A stretch of DNA of 64,000 bases. Origin: Lacihabitans sp. CS3-21 (GTDB taxonomy: Bacteria; Bacteroidota; Bacteroidia; Cytophagales; Spirosomataceae). How positions within the stretch are numbered: position 1 is the stretch's first letter; each line of letters starts with the position of its first letter. Below the pieces are notes generated by a model that was given only the letters and a program-made list of their open reading frames with translations, made no database searches and was not told where the DNA came from. Shown piece by piece: positions 17,285 to 26,490 of the stretch. A program made the position numbers and the translations under genes. Location: NCBI RefSeq assembly GCF_024343675.1, contig NZ_RJUD01000004.1:1-64000 (forward strand), in the 5' to 3' direction.

Positions 17285-17893
17285 TTGGATAACATTACCC
17301 TAAAGAAAATTTTGAAGAGACTCGCAAAGATTATTTCAACGGTTGGCAATCCGCTTTCAATTGCTTTATTTTTTGGTTTATACCTTTATTTCTTTGAAGA
17401 CAATAACCAAAGTCAAAGAAATCTTCCATTGATATTTGTTCTTTCTGTGGCTGTTCCGATGGCAATCTATATCGGCTACAATGTTAGAAGAAGGCGTTTT
17501 GCCGATTATGATGTTTCAGATCGAACAAAAAGGGACGGTGTTTACAAAGTTTTGATTGCTGTTTTTATAATTTTGAACTTGGTATTTTACATTTTCAATT
17601 TTGATATTAAAGGTAAACTATTGGTGACAACTTTTTTGTTTCATTCATTGAGTAGTTTTTTTCTCAATAAAAGAATCAAAGTTTCTATGCACACAAGTTA
17701 TAATTTTTTGTTTTCACTTATATTTTATCCAATTAACCCACAAATAAGTTTGTTTCTTTTCGGATTTGGATTTATCAATGCATGGTCCAGATTAGCTTTG
17801 TCGAGGCATAAATCTATTGAAGTTATTTTGGGATTCTTAACCGGACTTAGTTTCGGGGGACTTTATTTATATGTTTTTAAGCTTTATATATGA
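17285..17893 (+). CDS. PAP2-like membrane protein
   Basis: 202-aa integral membrane protein with about six hydrophobic segments. It shows remnants of the three PAP2 phosphatase motifs: a K/R-rich stretch RRRRFADYDVSDRTKRD, KVSMHTSYN (His of the second motif kept, PSG changed), and SRLALSRH, which fits SRx5H. The family acts on lipid or undecaprenyl phosphates, but the altered second motif makes activity uncertain. The only available start is the TTG at 17285; there is no in-frame ATG before residue 59. Its stop overlaps the ybeY start (ATGA). Confidence 0.65.
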   Translation: MDNITLKKILKRLAKIISTVGNPLSIALFFGLYLYFFEDNNQSQRNLPLIFVLSVAVPMAIYIGYNVRRRRFADYDVSDRTKRDGVYKVLIAVFIILNLVFYIFNFDIKGKLLVTTFLFHSLSSFFLNKRIKVSMHTSYNFLFSLIFYPINPQISLFLFGFGFINAWSRLALSRHKSIEVILGFLTGLSFGGLYLYVFKLYI

Positions 17894-18312
17894 TTAATTT
17901 TAATATTGAGTTAGATAAGTTTAAGTTATCTGATATTAGAAAAAGGAAATCTTGGTTGAAAGAACTTGTGAAAGATCAAGGCTTTAAATTGGGTGAACTA
18001 AATTATATTTTTTTAGATGATGAAGGCCTCCATAAAATAAATTTGGAGTATCTTAATCATGACACCTATACCGATATTATTACTTTTGACAATTCAGAAG
18101 ATGAAAACCGGATTGAAGGTGATATTTTCGTAAGTATTGAAAGAATTACTGAAAATGCGAATAAATTTGAAGTTGATTTTGACACTGAGCTAATCAGAGT
18201 TATGGCTCATGGTGTTCTTCACCTCTGTGGTTACCTCGACAAAAAGCCAGCAGATGTAAAGCTAATGCGTGAAATGGAGGATAAATACATCAAAAAATAT
18301 GGCGAACTTTAA
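17890..18312 (+). CDS. ybeY: Endoribonuclease YbeY
   Basis: 140-aa single-strand endoribonuclease involved in 16S rRNA 3' maturation and ribosome quality control. The zinc site is HGVLHLCGYLDKKPAD near residues 110-125; the third ligand is Asp rather than His, a variant common in Bacteroidota. The upstream N-x-x-Y-L-N-H-D-T-Y-T-D-I-ITFD segment is also typical. It overlaps the PAP2-like gene by 4 bp and the GMC oxidoreductase gene by 14 bp. Confidence 0.93.
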   Translation: MINFNIELDKFKLSDIRKRKSWLKELVKDQGFKLGELNYIFLDDEGLHKINLEYLNHDTYTDIITFDNSEDENRIEGDIFVSIERITENANKFEVDFDTELIRVMAHGVLHLCGYLDKKPADVKLMREMEDKYIKKYGEL

Positions 18313-20005
18313 TATTGATTCTGAAAAGGACATAACCTACGATGCCATAGTTATTGGCTCTGGAATTTCTGGTGGATGGGCCGCTAAAGAACTTTGTGAA
18401 AAAGGATTAAAGACGCTTGTGCTTGAAAGAGGAAGAGATGTAAAACATGTTTCTGATTATCCAACTGCCATGGCAAATCCCTGGGATTTGCCACACAGAG
18501 GACGAGAAACTCATTTAGAAAAAGATACTAATCCTATAGTAAATAAATGCTATGCTTACGATGAGGCTACACAACATTTTTTTGTTAAAGACCAAGAGCA
18601 TCCCTATGTACAAGAAAAACCTTTTGATTGGATTCGTGGCTATCAAGTGGGTGGAAAATCGTTAATATGGGCAAGACAAACGCAAAGAATGTCTGATGCG
18701 GAATTTGATGGACCAGCCCGAGATGGTTTTGCCATCGATTGGCCCATTCGTTATAAAGACCTTGCCCCATGGTACAGCCATGTAGAGCGTTTTGCCGGAA
18801 TAAGCGGAAATAAAGACGGAATACCTACTTTGCCAGATGGCGAATTTCTTAAACCATGGGAGCTTAATTGTGTAGAAAAACACATCAAAGGAAGAATTGA
18901 GCAAAAGTTTAAGGATAGGCACGTTATAATTGGTAGATGTGCCCATTTAACAGAGCCTGCTCAAGTACACTTAGATCAAGGTCGAGGTAAGTGCCAAGCT
19001 AGGCATTTGTGTTACAGAGGTTGTCCATACGGTGGTTATTTTTCTTCCAATGCATCCACCTTGCCTTGGGCTGCAAAAACAGGGAATCTTGCATTAAGGC
19101 CTGATTCGGTGGTTCATTCAATTATCTATAACGAAAAAACACAAAAGGCATCTGGAGTTAAAGTTATTGATACCCATACAAAGGAAGAATTTATTTTCAA
19201 AGCCAAAATCATTTTCATAAACGCAGCTTGCTTAAATTCTAACCTAATATTATTGAATTCAACTTCGAGTCGTTTTCCGCAAGGATTAGGAAATGATTCT
19301 GGGGTTTTAGGAAAATATATCGCCTTTCATCAATATAGAGGTCAAGGCTCCGCCACTTACGAAGGATTTGAAGACCAATATTATTTTGGTAGAAGACCTA
19401 CTTCTGCATTTATGCCCAATTTTAGAAATCTTCACAAACAAGAAATGGATTTTCAAAGAGGTTATATGGTGGCTTTTTCGGCAGGAAGAGCCCGAGGCGT
19501 TCCTTCTGAGGAAGATTTTGGTTCAAAATTTAAAGCAAATGCCACCAAACCTGGACCGTGGGGAATTTACATTCAGATGCAAGGCGAATCGATCCCCAGA
19601 GAAAGCAATTATGTGAAACTTTCTAATAAAAAAGATGATTGGGGTATTCCGCAGCTGGCCATAGATATTGATTATCATGAAAACGACCTCAAAATGACCA
19701 AAGATTTCATGACTACCGCAGAAGAAATGCTGACTTTGGCTGGTTGCAAAAACATCAATATGTTTGATAGTAAACAAAACCCTGGCTTAGATATTCACGA
19801 AATGGGTGGTGCTAGGATGGGAAAAGATCCCAAACAGTCAATTCTGAACGAATGGAATCAAGTTCATTCCTGTAAAAATGTATTCGTGACCGATGGTGCA
19901 GCTATGACCTCCATCGGAAACCAGAATCCATCTCTAACTTTTATGGCGTTGACGGCTCGAGCTGCAAATTTTGCGGTTGATGCAATGAAAAGGCTGGAAT
20001 TGTGA
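18299..20005 (+). CDS. GMC family oxidoreductase
   Basis: 568-aa flavoprotein. The FAD-binding Rossmann motif VIGSGISGGWAAKEL is near residues 14-28, followed by TLVLERGR. The C-terminus holds EMGGARMG, VTDGAAM and the GMC end motif GNQNPSLTFMALTARAA. A Cys-rich stretch (CQARHLCYRGCPYGG, near 237) is as seen in gluconate 2-dehydrogenase-like subfamilies. It probably oxidises a sugar or other alcohol, but no small subunit or cytochrome c partner gene lies nearby. The start at 18299 overlaps ybeY; the in-frame ATG at 18269 is deeper inside ybeY and gives no family match. Confidence 0.88.
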   Translation: MANFNIDSEKDITYDAIVIGSGISGGWAAKELCEKGLKTLVLERGRDVKHVSDYPTAMANPWDLPHRGRETHLEKDTNPIVNKCYAYDEATQHFFVKDQEHPYVQEKPFDWIRGYQVGGKSLIWARQTQRMSDAEFDGPARDGFAIDWPIRYKDLAPWYSHVERFAGISGNKDGIPTLPDGEFLKPWELNCVEKHIKGRIEQKFKDRHVIIGRCAHLTEPAQVHLDQGRGKCQARHLCYRGCPYGGYFSSNASTLPWAAKTGNLALRPDSVVHSIIYNEKTQKASGVKVIDTHTKEEFIFKAKIIFINAACLNSNLILLNSTSSRFPQGLGNDSGVLGKYIAFHQYRGQGSATYEGFEDQYYFGRRPTSAFMPNFRNLHKQEMDFQRGYMVAFSAGRARGVPSEEDFGSKFKANATKPGPWGIYIQMQGESIPRESNYVKLSNKKDDWGIPQLAIDIDYHENDLKMTKDFMTTAEEMLTLAGCKNINMFDSKQNPGLDIHEMGGARMGKDPKQSILNEWNQVHSCKNVFVTDGAAMTSIGNQNPSLTFMALTARAANFAVDAMKRLEL

Positions 20006-20118
20006 CGAGTTACTTTTGAGAAAATCTTTGTATAAAAAATCTTTCGAATAGATTTAATGAGTTCAGAATAAACTTATTCTTTTATAATCCGTTTTTTAAT
20101 AAATTGATTGGAATTAAA

Positions 20119-20955
20119 ATGTTTAAAAATTACATCGGGCTCGTTTTATTATCATTGTTTCTAAGTTCTTGCTTCAAAAAATATATCGTTACTGAAAAAG
20201 AAATCAAGCAACACTACGATACTTTGACATTTAAACCCAATTACAAAATTCAAAAAGGTCTTGATTATAAGTTATATACGGCTACCTTTGGTGTGGACAC
20301 CTTGCAGCCTATCTTGTTTATTCATGGAGCTCCTGGTCGCTGGGAAGGCTTCAGAAAGCAATTGGACGATCAGAGTTATCACTCAAAATATCACCTGTTA
20401 GCACCAGATAGACCTGGTTATGGGTTTTCTTATTTCAAAAAAAAATACAAAAAAGTAAGTATAGAAAAGCAAGCTGAGCTTCTTGAAAAAACTTTAGAAT
20501 TGAATAATTCAAGTCAGAAACCAATCATTGTCAGTCGCAGTTATGGTGCACCCATCGGGGCTTATATGGTAGCACAAAATCCTGGTAAATACGAAAAGCT
20601 TATTATGATGGCCCCAGCCATAGATCCAGACGCAGAGAAATTCTTTAAGTTTTCGAAATATGGGAAATGGCCTGTTTTGCGGTGGTTTATACCGAATAGA
20701 TTCGTAACCGCCACTGATGAAAAATATGACCATATAAAAGAATTAAGACGAATAGAACCCATTTGGGAGAAAATCAGCATTCCGACAGTGGTAATGTATG
20801 GGGGAAAAGATTGGGTGGTTGGTCCTGAAAATTTTGAATATGCCAAGCGAAGAATCGGAATGGATTCTACCAAAAAGTATATTTTTATCCCTGAAGCCGG
20901 TCATAGAATCAGCAGATCGCATGCTGAATTGCTCAAACAAGAAATTGTGAATTAA
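20119..20955 (+). CDS. Alpha/beta-hydrolase lipoprotein
   Basis: 278-aa lipoprotein, lipobox LSSC (Cys18). Alpha/beta-hydrolase features: HGAPG (69-73) near the oxyanion hole, DRPGYG (97-102), nucleophile elbow SRSYGAP with probable Ser141, an acid Asp in GGKDWVVGP and the catalytic His in PEAGHRIS. The elbow has Ser in place of the first Gly of GxSxG. Substrate unknown. ATG 20119 begins the lipoprotein signal; the upstream TTG 20104 adds five residues. The next gene starts 5 bp after its stop. Confidence 0.8.
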   Translation: MFKNYIGLVLLSLFLSSCFKKYIVTEKEIKQHYDTLTFKPNYKIQKGLDYKLYTATFGVDTLQPILFIHGAPGRWEGFRKQLDDQSYHSKYHLLAPDRPGYGFSYFKKKYKKVSIEKQAELLEKTLELNNSSQKPIIVSRSYGAPIGAYMVAQNPGKYEKLIMMAPAIDPDAEKFFKFSKYGKWPVLRWFIPNRFVTATDEKYDHIKELRRIEPIWEKISIPTVVMYGGKDWVVGPENFEYAKRRIGMDSTKKYIFIPEAGHRISRSHAELLKQEIVN

Positions 20956-20960
20956 ATAGC

Positions 20961-21464
20961 ATGAAACGCCTACAGCTAAGCTTCTTTTTAGACAAAAGTC
21001 AATCTGCTGATATTGAGGAGATACGAAAAAAATATAATCCCATACAACATGGTTTGATTGATAGTCACATTACAATATGTAGAGAAGATGAACTTTTAGA
21101 CCTGCAAATAATTAGATTGAACCTTAGAAATCTAAAATTTGAACCCTTTGAATTCCATTTTGGTCAGCCACAAAGATTTTCTGAAGGGAAAGGAGTTTTA
21201 TTGCCGGTTTTGGACAATGTTGAATTATTTCAAATTTTAAGGAAAAACATTCTGAAAGGAGTGATTGAGAATCCCAGAGAACACATACCGCATTTGACTT
21301 TAATGCACCCAAGGAATGCTATCTGTACAGAGGCTATATTTCAAGAAATTAGGAAGTTTTCTTTTCCCGATCATTATTTTTTTCAAAAAATAAGCTTAAT
21401 TCAACAGTTTAATATGGAAAAATGGGAGGTTTTAGAAGAGTTCGATATCAAAATTAATGGATAA
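20961..21464 (+). CDS. 2H phosphoesterase (2'-5' RNA ligase-like)
   Basis: 167-aa cytosolic protein with the two HxTx motifs of the 2H superfamily: HITI at about 33-36 and HLTL at about 114-117, about 80 residues apart as usual. Members cleave 2',5' or cyclic phosphodiesters, or are ligase-like. Neither the substrate nor the subfamily can be decided. Likely cotranscribed with the upstream hydrolase gene (5-bp gap). Confidence 0.75.
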   Translation: MKRLQLSFFLDKSQSADIEEIRKKYNPIQHGLIDSHITICREDELLDLQIIRLNLRNLKFEPFEFHFGQPQRFSEGKGVLLPVLDNVELFQILRKNILKGVIENPREHIPHLTLMHPRNAICTEAIFQEIRKFSFPDHYFFQKISLIQQFNMEKWEVLEEFDIKING

Positions 21465-21533
21465 TTAATACTTATAATTCATTGTAAATCAAACAAATCA
21501 ACCAGATTTAGGTTAAAAATAAATCCATTTAAT

Positions 21534-21541
21534 TATATTTG
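21534..21541 (+). promoter_or_regulatory. -7 element before the small OmpA gene
   Basis: TATATTTG fits TAnnTTTG and lies 16 bp upstream of the ATG at 21558. No perfect -33 TTTG is seen at 19 bp (a TTTA is at 21507). Confidence 0.4.
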
Positions 21542-21557
21542 ATTAAACGATTTACAA

Positions 21558-21962
21558 ATGAAGACTATCCTCGTTATTTTGTTTTTCAGTTTCAGTACCT
21601 CTTTCGGTCAAGAAATGAAAGAGATAGTTAAAAGTATATATTTTGGTGGAGGAAGTTATATCATAGACAACAACCAAGCTCAACAGCTGTCAGACTTGGT
21701 AAAGAGCATAAAAAATCTTGAGTACTATGAGATAAATATCATGAGCCATACTGACCCTATTGGTGGAAGGGAGTTTAACGAATATTTGAGCCGTATGCGG
21801 AGCCAATCTGCCATAGATTTACTTAAAAATTTTGACATCCCGCAGGAGAAAATCAGATTTAAAGATTTCGCTTTTGATGCTCCCTCCCATGATAATAGTA
21901 CATGGGAAGGCCGAGCTAGAAATCGAAGGGTCGATATTCAGTTTAAGCCCATAGTTTTTTAG
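21558..21962 (+). CDS. Small OmpA-domain protein
   Basis: 134-aa exported protein: signal peptide (1-17, ending SFGQ) directly followed by a single OmpA-like peptidoglycan-binding domain. Motifs: IYFGGGSYIID (strand 1), MSHTDPIGGREFNEYLSRMRSQSA (HTD and the N-x-x-L-S-x-x-R helix) and ARNRRVDIQF near the end. There is no barrel and no lipobox, so it is probably a soluble periplasmic peptidoglycan-binding protein. Function otherwise unknown. Confidence 0.85.
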   Translation: MKTILVILFFSFSTSFGQEMKEIVKSIYFGGGSYIIDNNQAQQLSDLVKSIKNLEYYEINIMSHTDPIGGREFNEYLSRMRSQSAIDLLKNFDIPQEKIRFKDFAFDAPSHDNSTWEGRARNRRVDIQFKPIVF

Positions 21963-22013
21963 CCATCCCTTATCTGCAAAGTTTTATATAATGGAAATAA
22001 GCTTTTTTTTGAT

Positions 22014-24401
22014 TCAGTTTTTAACAAACTTCTTCGTCCAAATTTTTCCCGAATTATTCAAAACCACCTCATACAATCCCGCACTAAGCTGATGGATAGG
22101 TATTTGTAATTCGGTGTCGGAATTTGAAAGATTGGTTTTCCAAACTGATTGTCCATTGCTATTCACCAATTGAAGTTGATTTATGCCCGTTTTATTTTCT
22201 AATTTAATTTGATTAATATGTAGGAAATCTTTGGCAGGATTTGGGTAAACATTCATTTCTAACGGAATTTCTTCCATTGGACTTTCATTAGAATAATTAA
22301 GTCTTCCACCAGGGTTATTTACCCCTAAAGAAATAATCTCTATAGCCGAAATCAATGGATTATCTAGGATGCGTTGAAGTTGCAAGTTCAAATTAGCATC
22401 CGTAACATAAACATTAAAAGATTTTTTTAGAGCATTTTTTACACCGGCTTCTGCCTTGATGTTAAAATTTGGAGCTACGTTATTACCTTCAATGATAATA
22501 TTAAACTGCCTATTGGCTGAACTTACCGTTTCATTGAAATATAAATTTACTTTGTACCAGCTTGGATCATAGAAAACAGGAAAACTCCACCGCATATCGT
22601 CTCCTGACTGGCTATCTCTTCTGAAAGTTTGAAAAACTTGATTGGGTAAATCTGTCTGATTTGTGGAAATAATACTGGTGCCACCAAGACTACCTGCTTC
22701 TGCCACATTTGAGAAAGGTGAAGGGTTATTAGAAGTATCTATGGAAAAATCACCATTTGCTGTACTCAATTCCGTTCCTCCGGCATTAATTCTGAACAGG
22801 CTTTGTGTGGAACTAGGTACGTTAGCATATAATGTAATCTGGATTGTTTTTGAACTCCTGCCACCAGTTTGATCAGATGCCACAAAGGTTAAATCAAAGG
22901 TTTGGTTTTGAGATTGTGGAATGGCCGAAAATGTGGCTGTTCCATTTCCATTATCTGTTAAACTAACAAATGATGGCCGATTCTCAATACCAAAAGCTGG
23001 TATTTCTCCGTCTGGATCTATAGCTGAAATATTGAAACTAAGTGAACTGCCCGATGACAATACTTTATTGGAAAAGGCGTCTAAAACAGGAGGATTTACG
23101 AGAGATTCATAAGCTCCAATATCATATTTACCCCCATTTGACCGAAGATTGCCTTCAATATCATCTACAATATTTAAGGAAGAAATATCGTAGCCAGCAT
23201 TTACAGCAGGAGAATTTATAGTGGTATGAAAATCTGTTGGACTCTTAAATAATGCCTCCGTAATTGTCGGCATTTTTAGATTATTTTTTTCATCACCTTG
23301 AGCTCCACTGCCATAAGATATATATATGGCGTTGCCATAGGGTTCGACCAAAAAATTGTTATAAATATTCTTTGTACTTAGGTTGCCGTAGAGTTTGATG
23401 TTTTCTTGTCCAGATTTTACGAAAGTATTATTTGCAATCAAAAAGTTTATATTCGTAGTTGTGCGGTCATCACCAAATAAGCTATTTTTACCTGAATTTA
23501 TCACCAGATTGTTATAAACAGATATATTATCAGTGGGTTGAGTGATAATTATTCCATTTCCTGAGCCATTGGTAATTTTATTTCCGAAACATTTTCCACC
23601 GCTTGCACCAGCTTGTATTCCATTATTTTGATAAACTTCAAAAGGAGAAATTCCGTAGGAATTTACTACGTTGTTATAAACCTCAGCTTGGGGCGAACAA
23701 GAATATTGAATACCATCTGCACCGGTATTTTCTGTGATATTGTCATATATTTTTAAGCCTTCTATCAAATGCGGAAATACGGTTATGGTTTGCCCCTCAC
23801 AAGTGATAGATTTTCCATTAAAAAAGCTGCTACCAACATACATACCTTCACCACCCGTATTATGAATATAATTGTGGTGGATAGATACCTTTCTCATTGC
23901 AAAATTGGCTCTCCAAGAGTTGGGATTGCAGTTAGGGTCGGTTTTAATGAGCATTCCTGCAAAACCTGTATTTTGTATTTCTAAGTGATCAATTTCACAG
24001 TTACTACTCAAACCCGCCACAGAAAGTCCGCTGGCATTTTGGCCTGTACCTGATATAAAAATTCCATATTGAAAATCGGGGTTACCTGTTCCAGTAACTT
24101 TAAAGTGTTTTGAACCTAAAAAGTCCAATGCTCCATAATATTGGTTGTGAGAAATCGTCACTCTTCCACCACAATTTTTAAAGACAATAGGTTGATCTTC
24201 CGTGCCCACAAAATCTACAAATCTAAGGAGTGAATATTCCCCAGATTGAATACAAATCACCTCACCGGGCAGTACATTCATGGTGGTCCCATTGTAAATA
24301 CCACTTTGAGTGATCGTGCGACTGCAATTACAAGTTTGTGAGTACGCTGCGGAGTTTAGAAAGAATAAAAGAAAGGTGCCAAAAGTAATTATTTTTTTCA
24401 T
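22014..24401 (-). CDS. Secreted beta-helix protein with malectin-like region and T9SS sorting domain
   Basis: 795-aa secreted protein. After a signal peptide (1-21) a Cys-containing N-terminus leads into a right-handed parallel beta-helix (about 35-420) with many short G/N-rich turns (ISHNQYYGALDF, GIFISGTGQN, YNNVVNSYG), as in pectate-lyase-like surface proteins. An Ig-like domain (about 435-525) with IDPDGE and GNGTATF follows, then a malectin-like region (about 535-690; FRINAGG, INLYFNET-like strands). The last ~80 residues (NVYPNPAKDFLHI ... KKFVKN) are a type A T9SS sorting signal, so it is exported by T9SS to the surface. Carbohydrate binding or cleavage is likely but not shown. Confidence 0.85.
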   Translation of the reverse strand: MKKIITFGTFLLFFLNSAAYSQTCNCSRTITQSGIYNGTTMNVLPGEVICIQSGEYSLLRFVDFVGTEDQPIVFKNCGGRVTISHNQYYGALDFLGSKHFKVTGTGNPDFQYGIFISGTGQNASGLSVAGLSSNCEIDHLEIQNTGFAGMLIKTDPNCNPNSWRANFAMRKVSIHHNYIHNTGGEGMYVGSSFFNGKSITCEGQTITVFPHLIEGLKIYDNITENTGADGIQYSCSPQAEVYNNVVNSYGISPFEVYQNNGIQAGASGGKCFGNKITNGSGNGIIITQPTDNISVYNNLVINSGKNSLFGDDRTTTNINFLIANNTFVKSGQENIKLYGNLSTKNIYNNFLVEPYGNAIYISYGSGAQGDEKNNLKMPTITEALFKSPTDFHTTINSPAVNAGYDISSLNIVDDIEGNLRSNGGKYDIGAYESLVNPPVLDAFSNKVLSSGSSLSFNISAIDPDGEIPAFGIENRPSFVSLTDNGNGTATFSAIPQSQNQTFDLTFVASDQTGGRSSKTIQITLYANVPSSTQSLFRINAGGTELSTANGDFSIDTSNNPSPFSNVAEAGSLGGTSIISTNQTDLPNQVFQTFRRDSQSGDDMRWSFPVFYDPSWYKVNLYFNETVSSANRQFNIIIEGNNVAPNFNIKAEAGVKNALKKSFNVYVTDANLNLQLQRILDNPLISAIEIISLGVNNPGGRLNYSNESPMEEIPLEMNVYPNPAKDFLHINQIKLENKTGINQLQLVNSNGQSVWKTNLSNSDTELQIPIHQLSAGLYEVVLNNSGKIWTKKFVKN

Positions 24402-25038
24402 GGTAAAAGTTTATTATTGTTTTGATAGCTATAGTTTTCAATTTATAATAAATTTTACTTTTGGGTTTACAAGTTTTCCAAAATTTGGAATATTTTGAAG
24501 GATTCCTTCATTTGGACATTTAAAAATAATGCTATTATTTGTACTTCCAAGAGGATTTTTAAAAAAAAGTGTACAAAAAAGCACTTTAATTATTAGATGG
24601 TATAGTTTTTGAATAGCGGGCTTTTTCTCTTTCGAATTTTTGTAATCATCCTATTAGTTTACCGATAAGTACAATTAATCAAGATGAAAAATAAAAGTGT
24701 GAATAGATACTCCACTTAATTTTTAAGCATTTGATATCAACTAAAGTTATTATTTAATAAAATTCTTGGTAAAGGAAGTTCTAGCGGAAAATTAATTGAC
24801 TCTCAGGCTAGTAAGTCAGGCTTTAAATTTATAAAGCCACCTTTTCATAAATGGCGTGAACTGTACAAAACAAAAAATATGAATGTCCAGAGGAAGCAAA
24901 TGATTTTTGAAATTCCTGTATTAAGTAACTGCCTGTAAACGTGATGGTTGTGAACAAATAAAGGCAAGAAACTAAGTTTCCTGCCTTTTTTAGATAATTT
25001 GTGCTAAAAATTTTTCGCGTTTTGCTTTACGCTTATTC
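24402..25038. other. 637-bp gap with possible transposase remnant
   Basis: No intact gene is visible. From 24735 to 24938 (plus) a 67-codon open stretch encodes GSSSGKLIDSQASKSG, loosely like the IDSQSVK segment of IS5/IS4-type transposases, but no start, no DDE context and no terminal repeats can be seen. This is only a guess at a decayed element. The rest is AT-rich non-coding sequence, ending in a terminator hairpin at 24960. Confidence 0.25.
24960..24991. terminator. Terminator hairpin downstream of 25039 gene
   Basis: A 13-bp stem with one mismatch (24960-24972 with 24976-24988) and TAA loop, with T-runs on both strands (TTTTTT on plus, TTTATTTG on minus). It lies about 50 bp past the stop of the minus-strand gene at 25039, which it most likely ends. 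Confidence 0.7.
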
Positions 25039-25413
25039 TTAATTAACTGCTGGAATCTCAATCAATTCCAATTCTTCGTTTTCTAATTGAATATCTTCCT
25101 TAATTTCCCATAGATATTTAAACACTGTTACTGCGTGGTCGATTCTCTTAATTTTTTCGTCTGCAAAAGAAAGGTCAGCATGCTCTAAAATTCTACCTTT
25201 CATTTCAGCGGCAGCATTCAAAAATGCCTCTTGCTCGGCTTTAGAGGTGTACATAAAATCTACATTGGAAGTTTTGTAGGTATAAACTACTTCTTTAAAA
25301 ACCTCCCAAGGGTTTTCTGATTTAGTAAGGTTTGCTTTTGGAGTTGTTTCGGAGGCGAAAGATGTGAAACTTAAACCTAAAATAAGAACGAATGATGTTG
25401 CTAACTTTTTCAT
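25039..25413 (-). CDS. Exported protein of unknown function
   Basis: 124 aa. A clear signal peptide (about 1-21, ending SFAS) is followed by a soluble, mostly helical, acidic protein (…KEVVYTYKTSNVDFMYTSK…EQEAFLNAAAEMKGRIL…) with an acidic tail (EDIQLENEELELIEI). I do not recognise the family. It is likely periplasmic. A hairpin terminator lies downstream; no promoter match is evident upstream. Confidence 0.6.
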   Translation of the reverse strand: MKKLATSFVLILGLSFTSFASETTPKANLTKSENPWEVFKEVVYTYKTSNVDFMYTSKAEQEAFLNAAAEMKGRILEHADLSFADEKIKRIDHAVTVFKYLWEIKEDIQLENEELELIEIPAVN

Positions 25414-25617
25414 GATGTAATTGTTTTTAATTGAATATTTGCTTCTTTGACCCTAAGAACAACAAATGGTTTAGTGTCTGATAATCAACATTCTACGATT
25501 CATGACATTTAATCTACGAATGGCTGGATATTTTCTATGGATGTGATTTATGAGTATTCTTGGGATTTTCTGGATTATCATAACGAGTGTTGGTGATTTG
25601 TTGGTTTTATTGCTTTT

Positions 25618-25675
25618 GGATTGCAAATTCTATTTATCTAGCTTCGAGATTGTCCTGCGGAATATCGCGAAGAGG
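25618..25675. repeat. Palindrome-bearing repeat, copy 1
   Basis: 58-bp element also found at 26489-26546. Its core 25642-25672 is a near-perfect inverted repeat (CTTCGAGAT ... ATCGCGAAG, one mismatch in the arms) around TGTCCTGCGGAAT. It lies directly downstream of the stop codon of the exported protein gene at 25681. Confidence 0.8.
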
Positions 25676-25680
25676 TGGAT

Positions 25681-26226
25681 TTAATTTCCAAAATAGTAAG
25701 CTCTAGAAATTAAACCATCGGGAAGTAAATGTAAAATTATCTTTTCGTATTCATTCTTTATTGGAAGATTTAGTGATAGTTCGGGAAAAATACTTCGAAT
25801 TACTTTCTCGCCATTTTGAGCATTAATAAATACCCAATTTGTTTTTGCCTTATCTGAAATACAAATTAGTTCAAAATAAAATGAACGAGGTTTTCCTAAA
25901 TCATTCATAATTATTTCAGTTCCAATCAAAGCTTGAAGAGTAGAATCTTTCGGAATAATTGTTTTTATATAAATTAATTTAAAATCTAAGAAATTCTTCA
26001 TTCCAGCATCATTTAATTTAGACCATAACAATTTGGTTTTTCTTTCAAATTCACTTTTTCCACCAGTAATATCTATCAATTTGGGATGAATATAATTTGA
26101 ATAACTGATGAAATCTCCCTCTAAATAATGTTTACTCATTATCTTAAAATCTATTTTTAAAGTTTCTTCACTTTGAGAAAATGATAGGATAGGAAGCGAT
26201 AAAAAGAATAAAAAAAAATATTTCAT
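25681..26226 (-). CDS. Small exported protein of unknown function
   Basis: 181 aa with a signal peptide (about 1-18, FFLSLPILSFSQ) and a soluble NTF2-like-looking domain (KIMSKHYLEGDFISYSNYIHPKLIDITGG) found in uncharacterised Bacteroidota proteins. The ATG at 26226 was chosen because it opens the signal peptide; the frame stays open up to 26430, but that part lies in the non-coding repeat copy A. The gene is sandwiched between repeat copy A and a palindrome. Confidence 0.6.
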   Translation of the reverse strand: MKYFFLFFLSLPILSFSQSEETLKIDFKIMSKHYLEGDFISYSNYIHPKLIDITGGKSEFERKTKLLWSKLNDAGMKNFLDFKLIYIKTIIPKDSTLQALIGTEIIMNDLGKPRSFYFELICISDKAKTNWVFINAQNGEKVIRSIFPELSLNLPIKNEYEKIILHLLPDGLISRAYYFGN

Positions 26227-26236
26227 TTTGAAGTAA

Positions 26237-26490
26237 TTCCAACGCCCAACATTTTGATGGCTTTGGAGTGATTTTAGAGTTAATTTATTAATTATCGAGA
26301 CTTTATATAAATAATGCTTTGTATTGAGGAAAGATAAACTATAAACGCCAACAATTGTAAAAAGCGGCTCCAAAAGAAGCATGCTAAGGACAAAAAAGCA
26401 TTGAAACTGTACTGCTTCAAAGTCGCTCACCTAATCTGCAAATCAAATTTTGAAAAAAGAAAATGAAAAGCAAAAGAATTTATTATTCGG
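26237..26490. repeat. ~255-bp dispersed repeat, copy A
   Basis: Diverged relative of 27147-27410. Both begin (plus strand) with TTCCAACG, share ATTAATTATC, ATAATGCTT, GCCAAC and GCTAAGGAC blocks in the same order, and end in a 40-bp block (26451-26490 against 27371-27410) with 38 identities. Read on the minus strand it ends GTTGGGCGTTGGAA only 10 bp before the ATG at 26226. No convincing protein is encoded. Confidence 0.8.

Noticed and set aside
26227-26430. N-terminal extension of the 25681 gene (68 extra codons upstream of its signal peptide).
   Set aside because: The extension lies inside the non-coding repeat copy A, has no signal-peptide logic and is not conserved in copy B in the same frame. 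ATG 26226 begins a good signal peptide.
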